64,000 bases of DNA from Forficula auricularia (GCA_024734495.1 JALMQS010000899.1:62001-126000), one strand, 5' to 3'; counted from the first letter of the stretch, positions 53,501-62,810 are shown. Program-made: numbers and translations. The notes: generated by a model not told the origin, from the sequence alone.

Positions 53501-55767
53501 TTGCAGCATTGTGGACCTTTATATCATATTTTGTAAGGGGAGAGAAGGGGCGGCAAATTTGACATCTACCCCGGCAACCTTAGGCAACCTACGATACCCA
53601 CTGCCCTGGGCAACCTTGGTTTTTACCTTAATTTTTTTTAATGATATTGATATGGCAGGAGTGTCCACCCTCCTCCTAGCTTCATGACCCCCCCCTCATG
53701 AAAAGTAATCCCCCTTTTTTATTCAGTTCTAAAGAATTTGAAAAGCTTTTTATTAACTTTTGTTGAAGTTATAGAACTTGATCATTTTTATTTTTATTTT
53801 TTGCATATAATACTATAATGCAACAATTTTCAACCCCCCCCCCCGCCCCTGTAGGCACCCCTGGATATGGTTACCGGGAAGACAGATACAGGAAGCGCGT
53901 TCAAGATTCTAAAAGTCGTAAGTGAAACTTAATTAATTCTAATTAATTAATTTTTCAATCATTAATTTGTTTTCTTTTTAATATTTATTAATTATTTATT
54001 TGTATTGTTGAAAAAGTAAATAAAGTCAAAATGTACACGTTTATTTTAGCTCTTGTTTATTTTACTTATAATATAACAATAGGGATAAATGAGTTGCCGA
54101 ATGCCATTGCTCGGAGAGTATCTAATTTAGTAGCGAAAGGGCTGTTGAATATTTAAAAGTGTTATTTGTGAAAATGAGCCTTTAGAGGGGATTATTATTA
54201 TATCTCGTCAAAATAAACGCTTTGCTAGTATCTATAAAAATTGGCACGTTCTGATGTGGCCATCCATTTGACTTTACCATACACCTTGGCCCCTCACTTA
54301 TATTTAATAAAATTATCTATGATCATCTAGGAAGGGGGGGGTTAGTTTTTGCATTTTTAGTTTTCTGGGGCCCACTGATTTTGTACACAAAATTTGGTTG
54401 AATTTGGTTCATGGCCTTATATTTTTCATTTTTTGCCCCCCTCCCCCCACTTTGGGTGGCTAGTTTTTGTATTTTTAGTCTTCTGGGGACCCACTGATTA
54501 TGTATACAAAAATTGGTTGAGTTTGGTATAAGGGCCTAGATTTTTATTTTTTGACCCCCCCCCCATTTTGGGCGGTTAGTTTTTGCATTTTTAGACTTCT
54601 TGGGTTCCACTGATTATGTACACAAAATTTGGTTGAGTTTGCTCAAATGGCCTAGAATTTTAATTTTTAACCCCCCTCCACCCCCTCTTGTGTCGATATG
54701 TACCAAAATCTAATCAGTTCTCAATGCACCAAAACTACGGGTGAAATTTCGTTTGTTGATATTCACACTTGTTTTGAGCTAGCTCCACCACCACAATAAT
54801 TTGGCCAACGCCACTTTTTTCTTTTTTTTTTATTGATGTGTGAGAGGAGATACACCAGAAGGTCCATCCCTAAAGGCCTGTATGGGATGGGCCCTCCAGT
54901 AGAGTGAAAAGAACAGAGATACGGAAGGAAAGAAGCCAGAATCAAGAGCCAAATCTCAGAAAGTTAGATACAATCCAATTTTCTAAGTTTTTTAAGGGCT
55001 TCGAGCAGTGGTAAATTCTCCGCGCGATAAATTAGGTTAAATTTATCTCCCACTTAATTTTTATTACCAGACCCTATACTTACAGAAAAAATGTCTGGCT
55101 ATAGCCGGGAATCGAACCCGAGACCTCCAGGTTGCCAGCCAGAGATGCCCCGACCATTATACCAGGGAGGCGGACAAACAGACTAACAGACATTTTGACA
55201 AAACAATTATTATCTCGAAAAATATCATTTTTTCGATGTTCACTTATTAGGGCCTTTTTGTAGACCGAAATGCCATGGTTTCGCTCAATTTTTTTATTCA
55301 AAATAGTTTAAGCCGTTTTTCAGATATTTCGAAAAAAAGAAGCAAAAAAAAAAGACTTTTTTCATGCACGATTACAATACTTGACCATACCCTGTATGGT
55401 AAAGTAAAAAGGAATATTTAATAAATAAATACATATCTCAATCAATACCTGTCTCGCTGGGTTTAAGTTCCCCATCCGCTTCATAGAATTTTCTTATATA
55501 AACGTGGATAGTTCCTTCTATGTTAATAACCGTTATGAATATTTTTTTTGATAACATAATGGAATTTTCCATAGGTTTTAAAGGTAATAAAGTTTTAGAA
55601 TTTTTCGGCTTTTTCATCGGTTGAACCTTAAAAAAAGGAAATTAATATTAGAAACATTTCAAGATATACAAATATTTTCTTAAATAAAATTTGATAAATT
55701 TACATCATTAGGCCTAGAGCCCGAAGGCTCGCTCTCTCCTTTGACTTTGATAGAGTTTTTGGCATTT
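50555..55767 (-). CDS. PC4/Sub1-like coactivator-domain protein, four 3' exons
   Basis: Exons, minus strand: 55767-55704 (polar, SIKVKGESEPSGSRPND), 55626-55449 (MKKPKNSKT..., then KKIFITVINIEGTIHVYIRK and FYEADGELKPSET), 50841-50724 (GIDLSLGEWNKLKDVDEIIK), 50615-50555 (RALTPDNSSRPTPAKLNFNS, stop). Every junction has GT-AG and matching phase: GAT|GTT, G|GA, AG|A. The central part fits the PC4 C-terminal fold, beta strands then DGExKPxxxGIxLxxxxWxxLK and a helix. PC4 proteins bind single-stranded DNA and act in RNA polymerase II transcription in the nucleus; that role is inferred from the family. AATAAA lies 77 bases past the stop. The first exon is not located. Introns are 77 bp, 4607 bp and 108 bp, the long one packed with repeats. 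Confidence 0.75.
50842..51531. other. First part of the PC4-like gene's long intron
   Basis: Unique AT-rich DNA apart from short repeats. No exon recognised. Confidence 0.45.
51532..51662 (-). repeat. Intronic copy of the PC4-like gene's 3' flank
   Basis: Second member of the 131 bp direct duplication, lying inside the long intron and carrying the same AATAAA. It abuts the C-rich tract at 51676. Confidence 0.9.
51676..51990. repeat. C-rich minisatellite-like tract
   Basis: About 315 bases made of CCCC(A/G)-type words (CACCCC, CCCCGCACC, CCCACC) with almost no G or T. A related tract is at 60.83-61.24 kb, and both are followed by the same family Y unit. Minus-strand glycine-rich open frames are artefacts of composition. 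Confidence 0.85.
52000..52625 (+). repeat. Family Y repeat, long copy
   Basis: Two tandem units with GATTATGTATACAAAATTTGG/ATGTATACAAAATTTGG are followed by ACTACATC-like block ATTACATCACCTACAAC, C run, CAGCCGTTTTTACGTGAACC, (CAGA)n at 52501-52521, GGAATTTTGTTGACGTG and the terminal TTAATTTTATATATATAGAT. Same order as at 62.3-62.8 kb. Confidence 0.75.
52735..53125. repeat. Partial copies of the two palindromic elements at 28.1-28.8 kb
   Basis: 52740-52930 matches the loop, right arm and flank of 28230-28440. 52985-53125 matches the reverse complement of 28450-28560 (CGTTATAAATAAAT, CAGCAGAAGACACACTC, CTCGG...AAACTTTCAATT). So the two palindromes are adjacent parts of one larger repeat. The hammerhead core is not retained here. 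Confidence 0.7.
53172..53371 (+). mobile_element. LTR of a Gypsy-like retrotransposon
   Basis: The 200 bp block begins TGTGGCCGTGACACTGG, ends AAAGAACA (TG...CA borders) and contains AATAAA. A primer-binding-site-like sequence follows directly. It carries short GGACACT repeats near its start. No second LTR is in the window. Confidence 0.65.
53372..53499 (+). pseudogene. Primer binding site and truncated gag start
   Basis: TTGGTGACTCCGACGTGAT directly after the LTR is of the TGGTGACCCCGACGTGA type found after 5' LTRs of insect Gypsy elements (recalled, not searched). At 53401 an ATG opens MSQQGTTTGEAQPKLNYGG and GPPQRQRTK, stopping at 53499. Beyond that the sequence is unrelated, so the element body is lost. 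Confidence 0.6.
53500..54243. other. Intron DNA with small repeat pieces
   Basis: C-rich runs at 53688-53695 and 53835-53846 and a GGGCAACCTTGG/GGCAACCTTAGG pair. A donor (GTAAGTG) at 53920 after an open stretch reading YREDRYRKRVQDSKS is suggestive but unsupported. Confidence 0.35.
54244..55410 (-). repeat. RepX copy with tandem units, interrupted by a SINE
   Basis: In plus sense: GTTCTGATGTGGCCATCC, ACTTTACCATACACC, three tandem units of about 110-120 bp each carrying a GT(A/T)(T/C)ACAAAATTGG-like core, GTGTCGATATGTACC, the SINE (54816-55174), ACTAACAGACATTTTGAC and the end CAATACTTGACCATACCCTG then TATGGTAAAGT. The unit number differs between copies (one at 47.4 kb, three here). Confidence 0.8.
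54816..55174 (-). mobile_element. tRNA-headed SINE whose tail resembles LINE family B
   Basis: The minus-strand head (55174-55095) reads GCCTCCCTGGTATAATGGTC (A box), then TGGCAACCTGGAGG, GGGTTCGATTCCCGG (B box). The body is about 200 bp. The tail CAGGCCTTTAGGGATGG and TCTGGTGTATCTCC, followed by poly(A), matches the 3' UTR of LINE family B (CAGGCCTTTAGGGGTTG, TTGGTGTAACTCC). It lies inside RepX. Pairing of the acceptor stem is absent, so it is tRNA-derived, not a tRNA. Confidence 0.8.
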
Positions 55768-56090
55768 CTGAAAATAAATTGCAATTGATTGTATTAATTT
55801 AAATGTCCGATAAAAAGTTTAATTTGTCAAATATTGTATAATGTTATGAATAGAATGAAGAAAAGAGTTGGTTTGTCTTGAAAGTTTAAAAAATGCAACT
55901 AAGTAGATTTAATAGGAAGAATAAACGGCCAGTGAAACTAAACGAAAATAAATCCCCCAGCATTTAGTTGAAATCGAAATCATTGCTGTAAACCGAAATG
56001 AATTTCGAAAAAAACCGCAGTTATTTTTAAGATTCTGTACCAAAATTGATAAAATTACAACCCTCTCTATTTTTTATGACTTGTAAGTGT
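55768..56090. other. Upstream region or intron of the PC4-like gene
   Basis: An acceptor (TTATTTTCAG, minus) borders 55767, so at least one more 5' exon must exist. None could be identified here. Confidence 0.4.
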
Positions 56091-56186
56091 TGTTTATTAT
56101 AAAGAGAAACAAAAGTTTGTCCTCTGCTTGATGCAAATAGACATACACTCATATGTATAATATATATATATATTATTTATTTGTTT

Positions 56187-56223
56187 GAGACTATAGTTTC
56201 GAAGGCTTGGCCTTCATCATCAG
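56187..56223 (-). ncRNA. Hammerhead ribozyme-like motif, best-preserved
   Basis: Minus strand from 56223: CTGATGA, T, GAAGGC-CAA-GCCTTC (six perfect pairs), GAAAC, TATA, GTC, TC. All core residues and the GTC cleavage triplet are canonical. Stem III is two pairs (AC/GT) around TATA. One extra T between CTGATGA and stem II is unusual. Stem I would need a partner upstream; GACTGATGA...GTCTC allows GA-TC pairing only, so it may act as a dimer. Confidence 0.65.
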
Positions 56224-56374
56224 TCTTTTTTAATTATAAATATTATTTTTCATGGGGTATTGCGTGGATATTGAAATCTATTTTAATTCTAACTGGCTTT
56301 CGGCAAAGAGCCAAAAAAATTCAATATCCAGAAATACTGACCCAATGAAAAATAATATTTATAATTACAAAAGA

Positions 56375-56410
56375 CTGATGATGAAGGCAAGCCTTCGCAA
56401 CTATAGTCTC
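56375..56410 (+). ncRNA. Hammerhead ribozyme-like motif, opposite arm
   Basis: CTGATGA (56375-56381), T, GAAGG-CAAG-CCTTC, then GCAAC in place of GAAAC, TATA, GTC, TC. One core A is replaced by C, which should abolish cleavage. Confidence 0.55.
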
Positions 56411-56437
56411 AAAACAAATAAATAATATATATACATA

Positions 56438-56473
<36 letters not shown>

Positions 56474-56715
56474 ATATATATACATACAAAGGCCCCGTCC
56501 CACCTCAATTGGCCCACCAATATTTTTTTCTTTTTAAATAAAATTATGCTAATTCACGGTAAATTTAATACATAAATATTTATTTATTTTTACTATCATT
56601 TGGAACAACATTTTAAACAATTCAAGCCATTTTATTGTAACATTTAACTTAAAATGATTTTTGATATATTTGATATATATACATACATATATACTTATAT
56701 ATATACATACATATA

Positions 56716-56840
<125 letters not shown>

Positions 56841-57177
56841 GTTTATTTACATCCAAGCAGAGAACAACCTCTTTGTTTCTCTTTATAAATATATGTATTT
56901 ATAAAAATACAAATACAAATATCTCAAAGAAATAACAAACAATGGAATTATGTCACTTTCAAAATAAACGGCAATATATGCAATTTTATGCAAAACCCAC
57001 TTCAAATAACAATTTTATGCAATATTACTCAAATTTCCGAAAATATGCAGTATATAAAATTTTAAATCACGAAGTATCCTGAGATCATTGATCTTTCCTG
57101 GGTCGTACGTGGCGGCAGGCAAAATATCGCAATTGCATGAGGGATCCGGTCTCTAGTCATGAGTTATTCGTTGTGTC

Positions 57178-58265
57178 AAATTTTTAATCCGATTGAAATA
57201 ACGGAAGGGGTTGTAAATTCAGGAGTGTCGTAAAAAAAAAATTAATCGTTTTCATATCTCGTCTTTGGAAAGTCGGAGAGCACTTAAAATTTGAAACTTA
57301 AGGTATCTAGAGACTACAAGAATATCACAAGATTTGTGCTAAAATAGAAAAACTGGAAAGTTTATGTTTACGTACGTAAGAATGTACCCTCCTGCGTTTC
57401 GCAATCTTAAGTCTCAGAGCTATGAAATTTAAAACTTAAGCTAGAAGGAGTACATCAGGCTTTTGGGGAGACCGGAAGTTGACATTTACATGAAAGATTT
57501 TTTCGATTTTTTTTCGCGACACTCCTACACTTTACACCCCCTTTCTTTATTTCAATCAGATTAAAAATTTGACACAACTAATAACACATGACACTTGATA
57601 AATACACTCATTTTTATAAAAATCTTTAGAGCGGTTTTTGAGAAAATCAAAAAAAAATCTAAAAATGTTTCTTGTAAATGTCCACTTCCGGGTTTTCCAA
57701 TTTCACCCAAAAGCTTGATGTACGCCTTCTAGCCTATAACTCGAACTTAAGTTTCGAATTTCGTAGCTCTGAGACTTAAGGTTGCGAGACTCAGGGGGGG
57801 GGGGGGGCACATTCTTACGTACGTAAACATCAACTTCTGGTTTTTCTATTTTCGCAAAAATCTTGTGATACTTCTTGTAGCCTCTAGATAGCTAGATAGA
57901 AGTTTCAAATTTCAAGCCTCTGAAACTTTCCGAAGACGAGATATGAACGGTCAAAATATTTATTCCACGGCACTCCTAATTTAGAACCCACTTTCTTTAT
58001 TTCAATCGGATTAAAAATTTGACACAACTAACAACTCATGATACTTGATAAATATCTGCTAATTTTAAAAAAATCTTTAGAGCCGTTTTTTGAAAAATCA
58101 AAAAAACGAAAAAAATTTCATGTAAATGTTCACTTCCGAGTTTCCGATTTCACCCAAAAGCTTGCTGTAATCCTTCTAGCCTATATCGAGCTTAAGTTTC
58201 GAATTTCGTAGCTTTAGAGACTTTCGGTTGCGAGAACGCAGGAGGCTACATACGTACTTACATAC
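57178..58265. repeat. Compound inverted and direct repeat
   Basis: Blocks with TCAATC(A/G)GATTAAAAATTTG, TTACGTACGTAA, TCAAATTTC/GAAATTTGA and CACCCAAAAGCTTG occur as two direct copies (57540-57840 and 57985-58260) and as an inverted copy (57178-57530). A G run lies at 57793-57806. The TACGTAC palindrome occurs at 57370, 57816 and 58240. Non-coding; probably a decayed foldback element. Confidence 0.7.
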
Positions 58266-58879
58266 ATAAGTACGCGCTGACAAATGTATTTTTGGCCCCT
58301 TTTTAGGCTTCTGGGGGCCACAATTTCCCGGTTTTATGTCCTAAATCCGATTTCCAACTATTAAGGGCATCGATTCCTCTCCACCTAGATGTTTCAAAAT
58401 GAATATTTCTTCTTTTTTCATCTCTGAGATACGTGCTCTCAAAGAGTCAGGACCCAGACAGGGCATCGCAATACTTCACATTACTATATTCTATAGAATA
58501 TAAATGTGCAAGTAATAGTTGTTTTATGAAAGAAAAAAATAAAGGAAGCAGTTTTCAAATTTTCCATTGATAAAGACAGTAGGTACTATACTTCTCCCAA
58601 AACGTTAGGAAATTTAATAAACATTTTTAGATAATTTTTATAAAATAATTGTATTCACTAAAAAATCAATAAAACAATAATATTTTAGTTTACTTATATG
58701 TTTATTTGCATTAAACATAGGACAACCTCATTGATTTTTCTTCAAGAATCCACAACACTGATACTCTCTGCAAGAAAAAATAACATTATTTTCAATTATA
58801 CAAATGAATTAATATGACAATAAAGTTCTGTTGATTTATCTTAAATAATAGATAAATATAAAATTGAACAATTGTTCAG
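58266..58879. other. AT-rich spacer with repeat scraps
   Basis: TATATTCTATAGAATATA at 58484-58501 matches 32.34 kb. ATGTTTATTTGCAT...GGACAACCTCATTGATTTTTC at 58698-58745 is a diverged piece of the element at 61.5 kb. Confidence 0.45.
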
Positions 58880-59293
58880 CCGAATAATTCTAAAGGCTTG
58901 AGAAATGACCTCTATGGCGTGGTAGTAGTAGAATGTGAAAGTCAAGGGCTGGTAATCTTATTCTTCCAGCCACTGAACCTAGCACAAACAACCACCCAAA
59001 TTTACTCAGATAGTAAGATTCCAGGCAGTGTTGCCGGATTCAATTCACCTATCGCTACCATTAAAATTTCATTAAATGAATATCTACATGACTGGCAATG
59101 CATTAACTTATTATTATTATTAAACAAAATTATAAATTATCTTCTTTCCAATCGTCTCACCCTCTCAGTATATTGCCATGCCAAAGATAAACAATTCAGT
59201 GTATTCATGCGCAAAGGATTATTCAAATCATGTCAATTTCTAGTTAAGCATTCTAACAATATTCAAATTAAACGACTAGTCAATTATCTATAA
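58880..59293 (+). CDS. Terminal exon of an unidentified gene
   Basis: After an acceptor-like AATTGTTCAG the frame is open for 137 codons: PNNSKGLRNDLYGVVVVECE, PLNLAQTTTQIYSDSK, PGSVAGFNSPIATIKISLNE, YLHDWQCINLLLLLNK, VYCHAKDKQFSVFMRKGLFK and a TAA at 59291. AATAAA follows seven bases later and again at 59315. Codon use is varied and protein-like, unlike the AT-rich chance frames around it. A mix of beta-rich start and helical, leucine-rich middle suggests a folded cytosolic domain. I do not recognise the family. There is no ATG at the start (first candidate codon TTG at 58898), which supports splicing. Confidence 0.5.
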   Translation, partial: PNNSKGLRNDLYGVVVVECESQGLVILFFQPLNLAQTTTQIYSDSKIPGSVAGFNSPIATIKISLNEYLHDWQCINLLLLLNKIINYLLSNRLTLSVYCHAKDKQFSVFMRKGLFKSCQFLVKHSNNIQIKRLVNYL

Positions 59294-60194
59294 GCTGTAA
59301 ATAAAAGCAAATATAAATAAACTTATGATAGATTTATTAAATTTTAGTATAATTAAATTAAAATTTTTTATCAAAAGCTTAAAAATTTTCATGATTCGAT
59401 TAGTTTATAAATTATAGTCCCATTTTATTTGGGAGCGAATGATTTGACAAAGTGAAATTTGTCAAAAACACTCAAGATGTATTTTGAGAAGGGCGTAGGC
59501 GTAGAAACATCAATAAATTTTGTTGTGTCCATGAATAATGGTAAAAATATAATAAAATATAAAGAATTATTTCAAGTTATTTTAAGAAATCAGAACCAAG
59601 GTGCTTGGGGAGCAAGGGGGGTTGAATGACGCAGATGACAAGGGTAATAGTCCCCCCAATATTAAATGAATAAATGTCAATGGAAAAATTATAAAACAAA
59701 TCTTTGATGATAAATAAGATGAAAATATTCTTTAATCCATCAATATTATTAAATAAAAATTCAAAATAATTACTTAACTAGGAAAACAAGTCAATCACAT
59801 CAAATTAGATCTAATATAGTCATCAATTATATCTAATTCATTAATTTTAATAAAATGTATTCATTAATACAAATAATAAGGCCAACAGAAATGAGATAAT
59901 CAGTATAATACAGGGCTGTCTAACCCGCGACTGACACTGCAATAAAAATATAAACTTCATAAAGTTTTTTTATGCGCTTACTGGAAAACATATCTGATAC
60001 AATTTGTAACACTTATACCTAATTTTTTTCTTTCTAATATAAAAAGAAATGGAAACGCGATTAAGAGACTACAAAAAAATAGAAGAAAAAATAAAAACCT
60101 TTTCAAGACTCGGTACGCTTTCTAGTTAAAGCCGCAGCAAGTAATTTCTTTTGTAGGTTTTGTCTGAATTTTAATGAAGTCCAATTGAATATTC
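59294..60194. other. AT-rich spacer with one hAT terminus
   Basis: CAGGGCTGTCTAACCCGCG at 59911 is the third copy of the hAT-end family seen at 41.3 kb. Otherwise no feature. Confidence 0.45.
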
Positions 60195-60293
60195 TCTCTC
60201 TCTATAACAGTATCGTTTTGGTCCGAGTGCAAAAGGACATTCCTGGGATAATAGAAATTAAGAAATTAATCTCTAATAGTCTGAAACAGGTTT
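60195..60293 (+). repeat. Dispersed repeat, partner of 40541-40640
   Basis: TTTTGGTCCGAGTGCAAAAG then AGAAATTAAGAAATTAATCT and AGTCTGAAACAGGT, as at 40.5 kb. Confidence 0.8.
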
Positions 60294-60829
60294 GAAATGA
60301 CTTCTTAGCTCTAAAGAGAGATCATTCTTTACGCGCCTTTGTAGTTATTGAAAATGTAAGGTGCTAAATATTCATAAAATTCTTGCATTCCGTTTTCCAT
60401 AAACATCTAACGTGCCATCGACCTTGAATCACCCTAGTATATATAGGTATATATATATATATATACTCGTATATATATAGTCAACTGGGCGGGCCGAGAT
60501 TATTTAGTTCAAAGGAAATCAAGTAATGAAATTTTTTTCAAAGGAAATCACAAGAGGTTGTCGTCTACTAGATTCGAGATTGATTGGATTATTTTAAATT
60601 ATATCCCAGAAGGGTTGTGTTCACTCCCTTCACTATCGGAGCCCGAGTGCAAAAATTAGCAACATGAAAAGCTGCCGCATAGGTGGGTGTTAGCAAGGAC
60701 GGTTCCGAGCAGTTTCAGTAAAAAATGCAAATAATTTAGATAGTACCTAAAAAATTTTAATGTCCTTTGGACTTCTAAAATAATTTAAATCTATAGATTA
60801 TTATTTTTATTATTATAGATTACTGGCTG
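60294..60829. other. Spacer with TA tracts
   Basis: TA-rich stretches at 60440-60478. No gene. Confidence 0.4.
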
Positions 60830-61240
60830 CAAGGCCCGCCTTCGGCAGTCCGCTTGCTAGCCAGGGACACGCCCCCGGACCCCAACCCACGAACCCTACC
60901 CTTACACCCCACTCCCCACCAACACCCCCCTTGAAACCCACCCACCACCCCAACACCCCCCTTGAAACCCACCCACCACCCCAACCCCCGCCCCCACACA
61001 ACCACCCCGCGACGCCCCACCCCACTACGACTCTTGACCCTCACCTGAACCCCCCACTCCACCCCTTCCCCCAGCGCCTAGGCTCCTGGACCCCCACCCC
61101 CGCTACGCCCCCAGGACTCCACCCCGCACCATCCCCGGACCCTCACCACCCCGCACCCCATACCCTAACTCACCCCTACTCCATTTCACCCCACGCACCC
61201 CAACCCCGCACCATCCTCCACCCCCGCATCCACCCCGCAC
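60830..61240. repeat. C-rich minisatellite-like tract, second copy
   Basis: Same composition as 51676-51990, here with a perfect tandem pair of about 39 bases (TTGAAACCCACCCACCACCC, 60930-60990). Starts with a GC-rich GCAAGGCCCGCC block. Family Y unit follows at 61245. The 162-codon proline/histidine frame is a composition artefact. Confidence 0.85.
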
Positions 61241-61404
61241 CCAGTTTTTTCATTTCTAGCCTTCTAGAGACCCACAGATTATATATACAAAATTTGGTTA
61301 AGTTAGCTATAAGGGTAAAAATTTTCATTTTTTTGACCCCTCCCCCATTTTGGGTGGTTAGTTTTTGCATTTCTAGCCTTCTAGTGACCCACAGATTATG
61401 TATA
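61241..61404 (+). repeat. Family Y units cut by family W
   Basis: Two units with GATTAT(A/G)TATACAAAA. Family W begins right after the second unit at about 61410. Confidence 0.7.
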
Positions 61405-62330
61405 CAAAATAATTTTTAAGAAAAAAATAAAAACCGACTTCAAAAAATTAAATGCAACAAATAAAATACACTAAAAGGTATAAAATAATTATTATCTTAT
61501 TTAGTTACAACTAAACGACGAAATTTTAACATGAAATTACTTCACAAAGAGAAACAAAGAGGTCAAAGAGGTTGTCCTCTGCTTGATGCAAATAAACATA
61601 CACACATATATATCGAGATGATATATGTGTGTATGTTTATTTGCAGCAGAGGACAACTCATTGTTTCTCTTTGTGAATCAACAACTCTGCTACTCTCGGC
61701 AAAACAAAAACTTTTCAATTAAATGAAATTACTTTTTGAAGTCGGTACCAAACAAACTATACCTATAAGCGAGCGTACCCGCCAAACGTACTAAGTAAGG
61801 ATCTTACTTCGAGTGCGATTCATAAAAGGTATATGTTTGGCACCAACTTCAAAAAGTAATTTCATGTTAATATTTCGTCGTTTAGTTGTAACTAAATAAG
61901 ATAATAATTATTTTATACCTTTTAGTGTATTTTATTTGTTGCATTTAAATTTTTGAAGTCGGTTTTTATTTTTTTCTTAAAATGATTTATTCTCTTTTTA
62001 GTGATGTTATTAATAGTGATCATATCATCAGAACTTGACCAAATTAATATGACACCATCCCTAAGACACCCCCCTTTCGGATAAAAAAAGAACCATCGAA
62101 ATCGGTTCATAAACAAAGGGTTAGGTCTAAACAAACCTAAAAAAAGGTCTAATACCTATGAAGAAAAAAAAACGAAAAAAAAAATGGGACCAATCGGAAG
62201 CTAGACTGGACCCAATGCAAAAAAAAATTTCAAAATCGGTTGACAATTGGCGGAGATATGAGGTAACAAAAAAAAAATTCAGTCGAATAGAGAACCTCCT
62301 CCTTTTTTGAAGTCGGTTAAAAATTTGGTT
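61405..62330. repeat. Family W, second copy, with an insertion
   Basis: Matches 35253-35990 throughout: AAAAACCGACTTC start, ATTATCTTATTTAGTTACAA, the GTACGTTTGG-type centre (here ACCAAACGTAC-like in reverse), and the end GAACCTCCTCC/GAAGTCGG. A 180 bp element interrupts the left arm (61543-61722). Confidence 0.85.
61543..61722. mobile_element. Palindromic insertion with 12 bp target duplication
   Basis: ATGAAATTACTT flanks it on both sides (61531-61542 and 61723-61734). The insert is a near-perfect palindrome (CACAAAGAGAAACAAAGAGG...GATGCAAATAAACATACAC and complement, 61543-61678) plus a 44-base tail with CTGCTACTCTCGGCAAAAC. The homologous family W site at 35383 is uninterrupted. The insert's sequence recurs in pieces at 56.1, 56.85 and 58.7 kb. 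Confidence 0.85.
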
Positions 62331-62810
62331 GAGTTTACTCCAAGGGCAAGAATCTACATATTTTTCACCCCCCCTTTTTTTGGGTGATTTTTGAGGGGAA
62401 TTTCTTTAAACAAAAAGTTGTTGAGAAACTACATCTCCTACAACTTTGCTTTCCATTGTCTAAAATTTGCCGTAGAGGTAATAGTTTTAGGAGGTATTTG
62501 ATAATTTTCATTCGTGCGCCCCCCCCCAACCACCTTTTGAGGTCAAAATCGTTATATAGATAAAAACGTAAGTTTGAAGACATCTGATACAAATATAAGA
62601 AATTTCATAACAATCCCATAAGCCGTTTTGACGTGAATCGTGAGCAACTTTTCGCGGAAACCACGGAAAACATACAGACATTCTGGAATTTTGTTGAAAT
62701 TCTTTTCGTTCTGCTGGCAAACGTGTGCGTAAATTTGGCGTGATTTGAGCAATGTACAGACAAAACCACCAATTTTATCTGTTATATATGCATATATATA
62801 TATAGATAGA
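62331..62810 (+). repeat. Family Y repeat, third copy
   Basis: Follows 52140-52620: TTTGGTTGAGTTT, CTACATCTCCTACAAC, C run, AAGCCGTTTTGACGTGAA,AAACGTGTGCG and the TATATATAGAT end. Fewer tandem units. Confidence 0.7.

Larger units (their letters stand above)
56176..56423. mobile_element. Palindromic element with a hammerhead-like motif in each arm
   Basis: The arms (56176-56268 and 56336-56423) share TTTGTTT, GAGACTATAGTTTCGAAGG, CATCATCAGTC and ATTATAAATATTATTTTTCAT with few differences, around a 67 bp centre. It is flanked by TA tracts. Upstream at 56098-56150 is AGAGAAACA...CCTCTGCTTGATGCAAATA, a piece shared with the inserted element at 61.5 kb. Confidence 0.75.

Noticed and set aside
55080..55174. 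A tRNA gene
   Set aside because: A and B boxes are good but the acceptor stem does not pair, and the unit has a SINE body and poly(A) tail.
60931..61419. 162-codon proline/histidine-rich frame
   Set aside because: Composition artefact of the second C-rich tract; it runs into the family Y unit.
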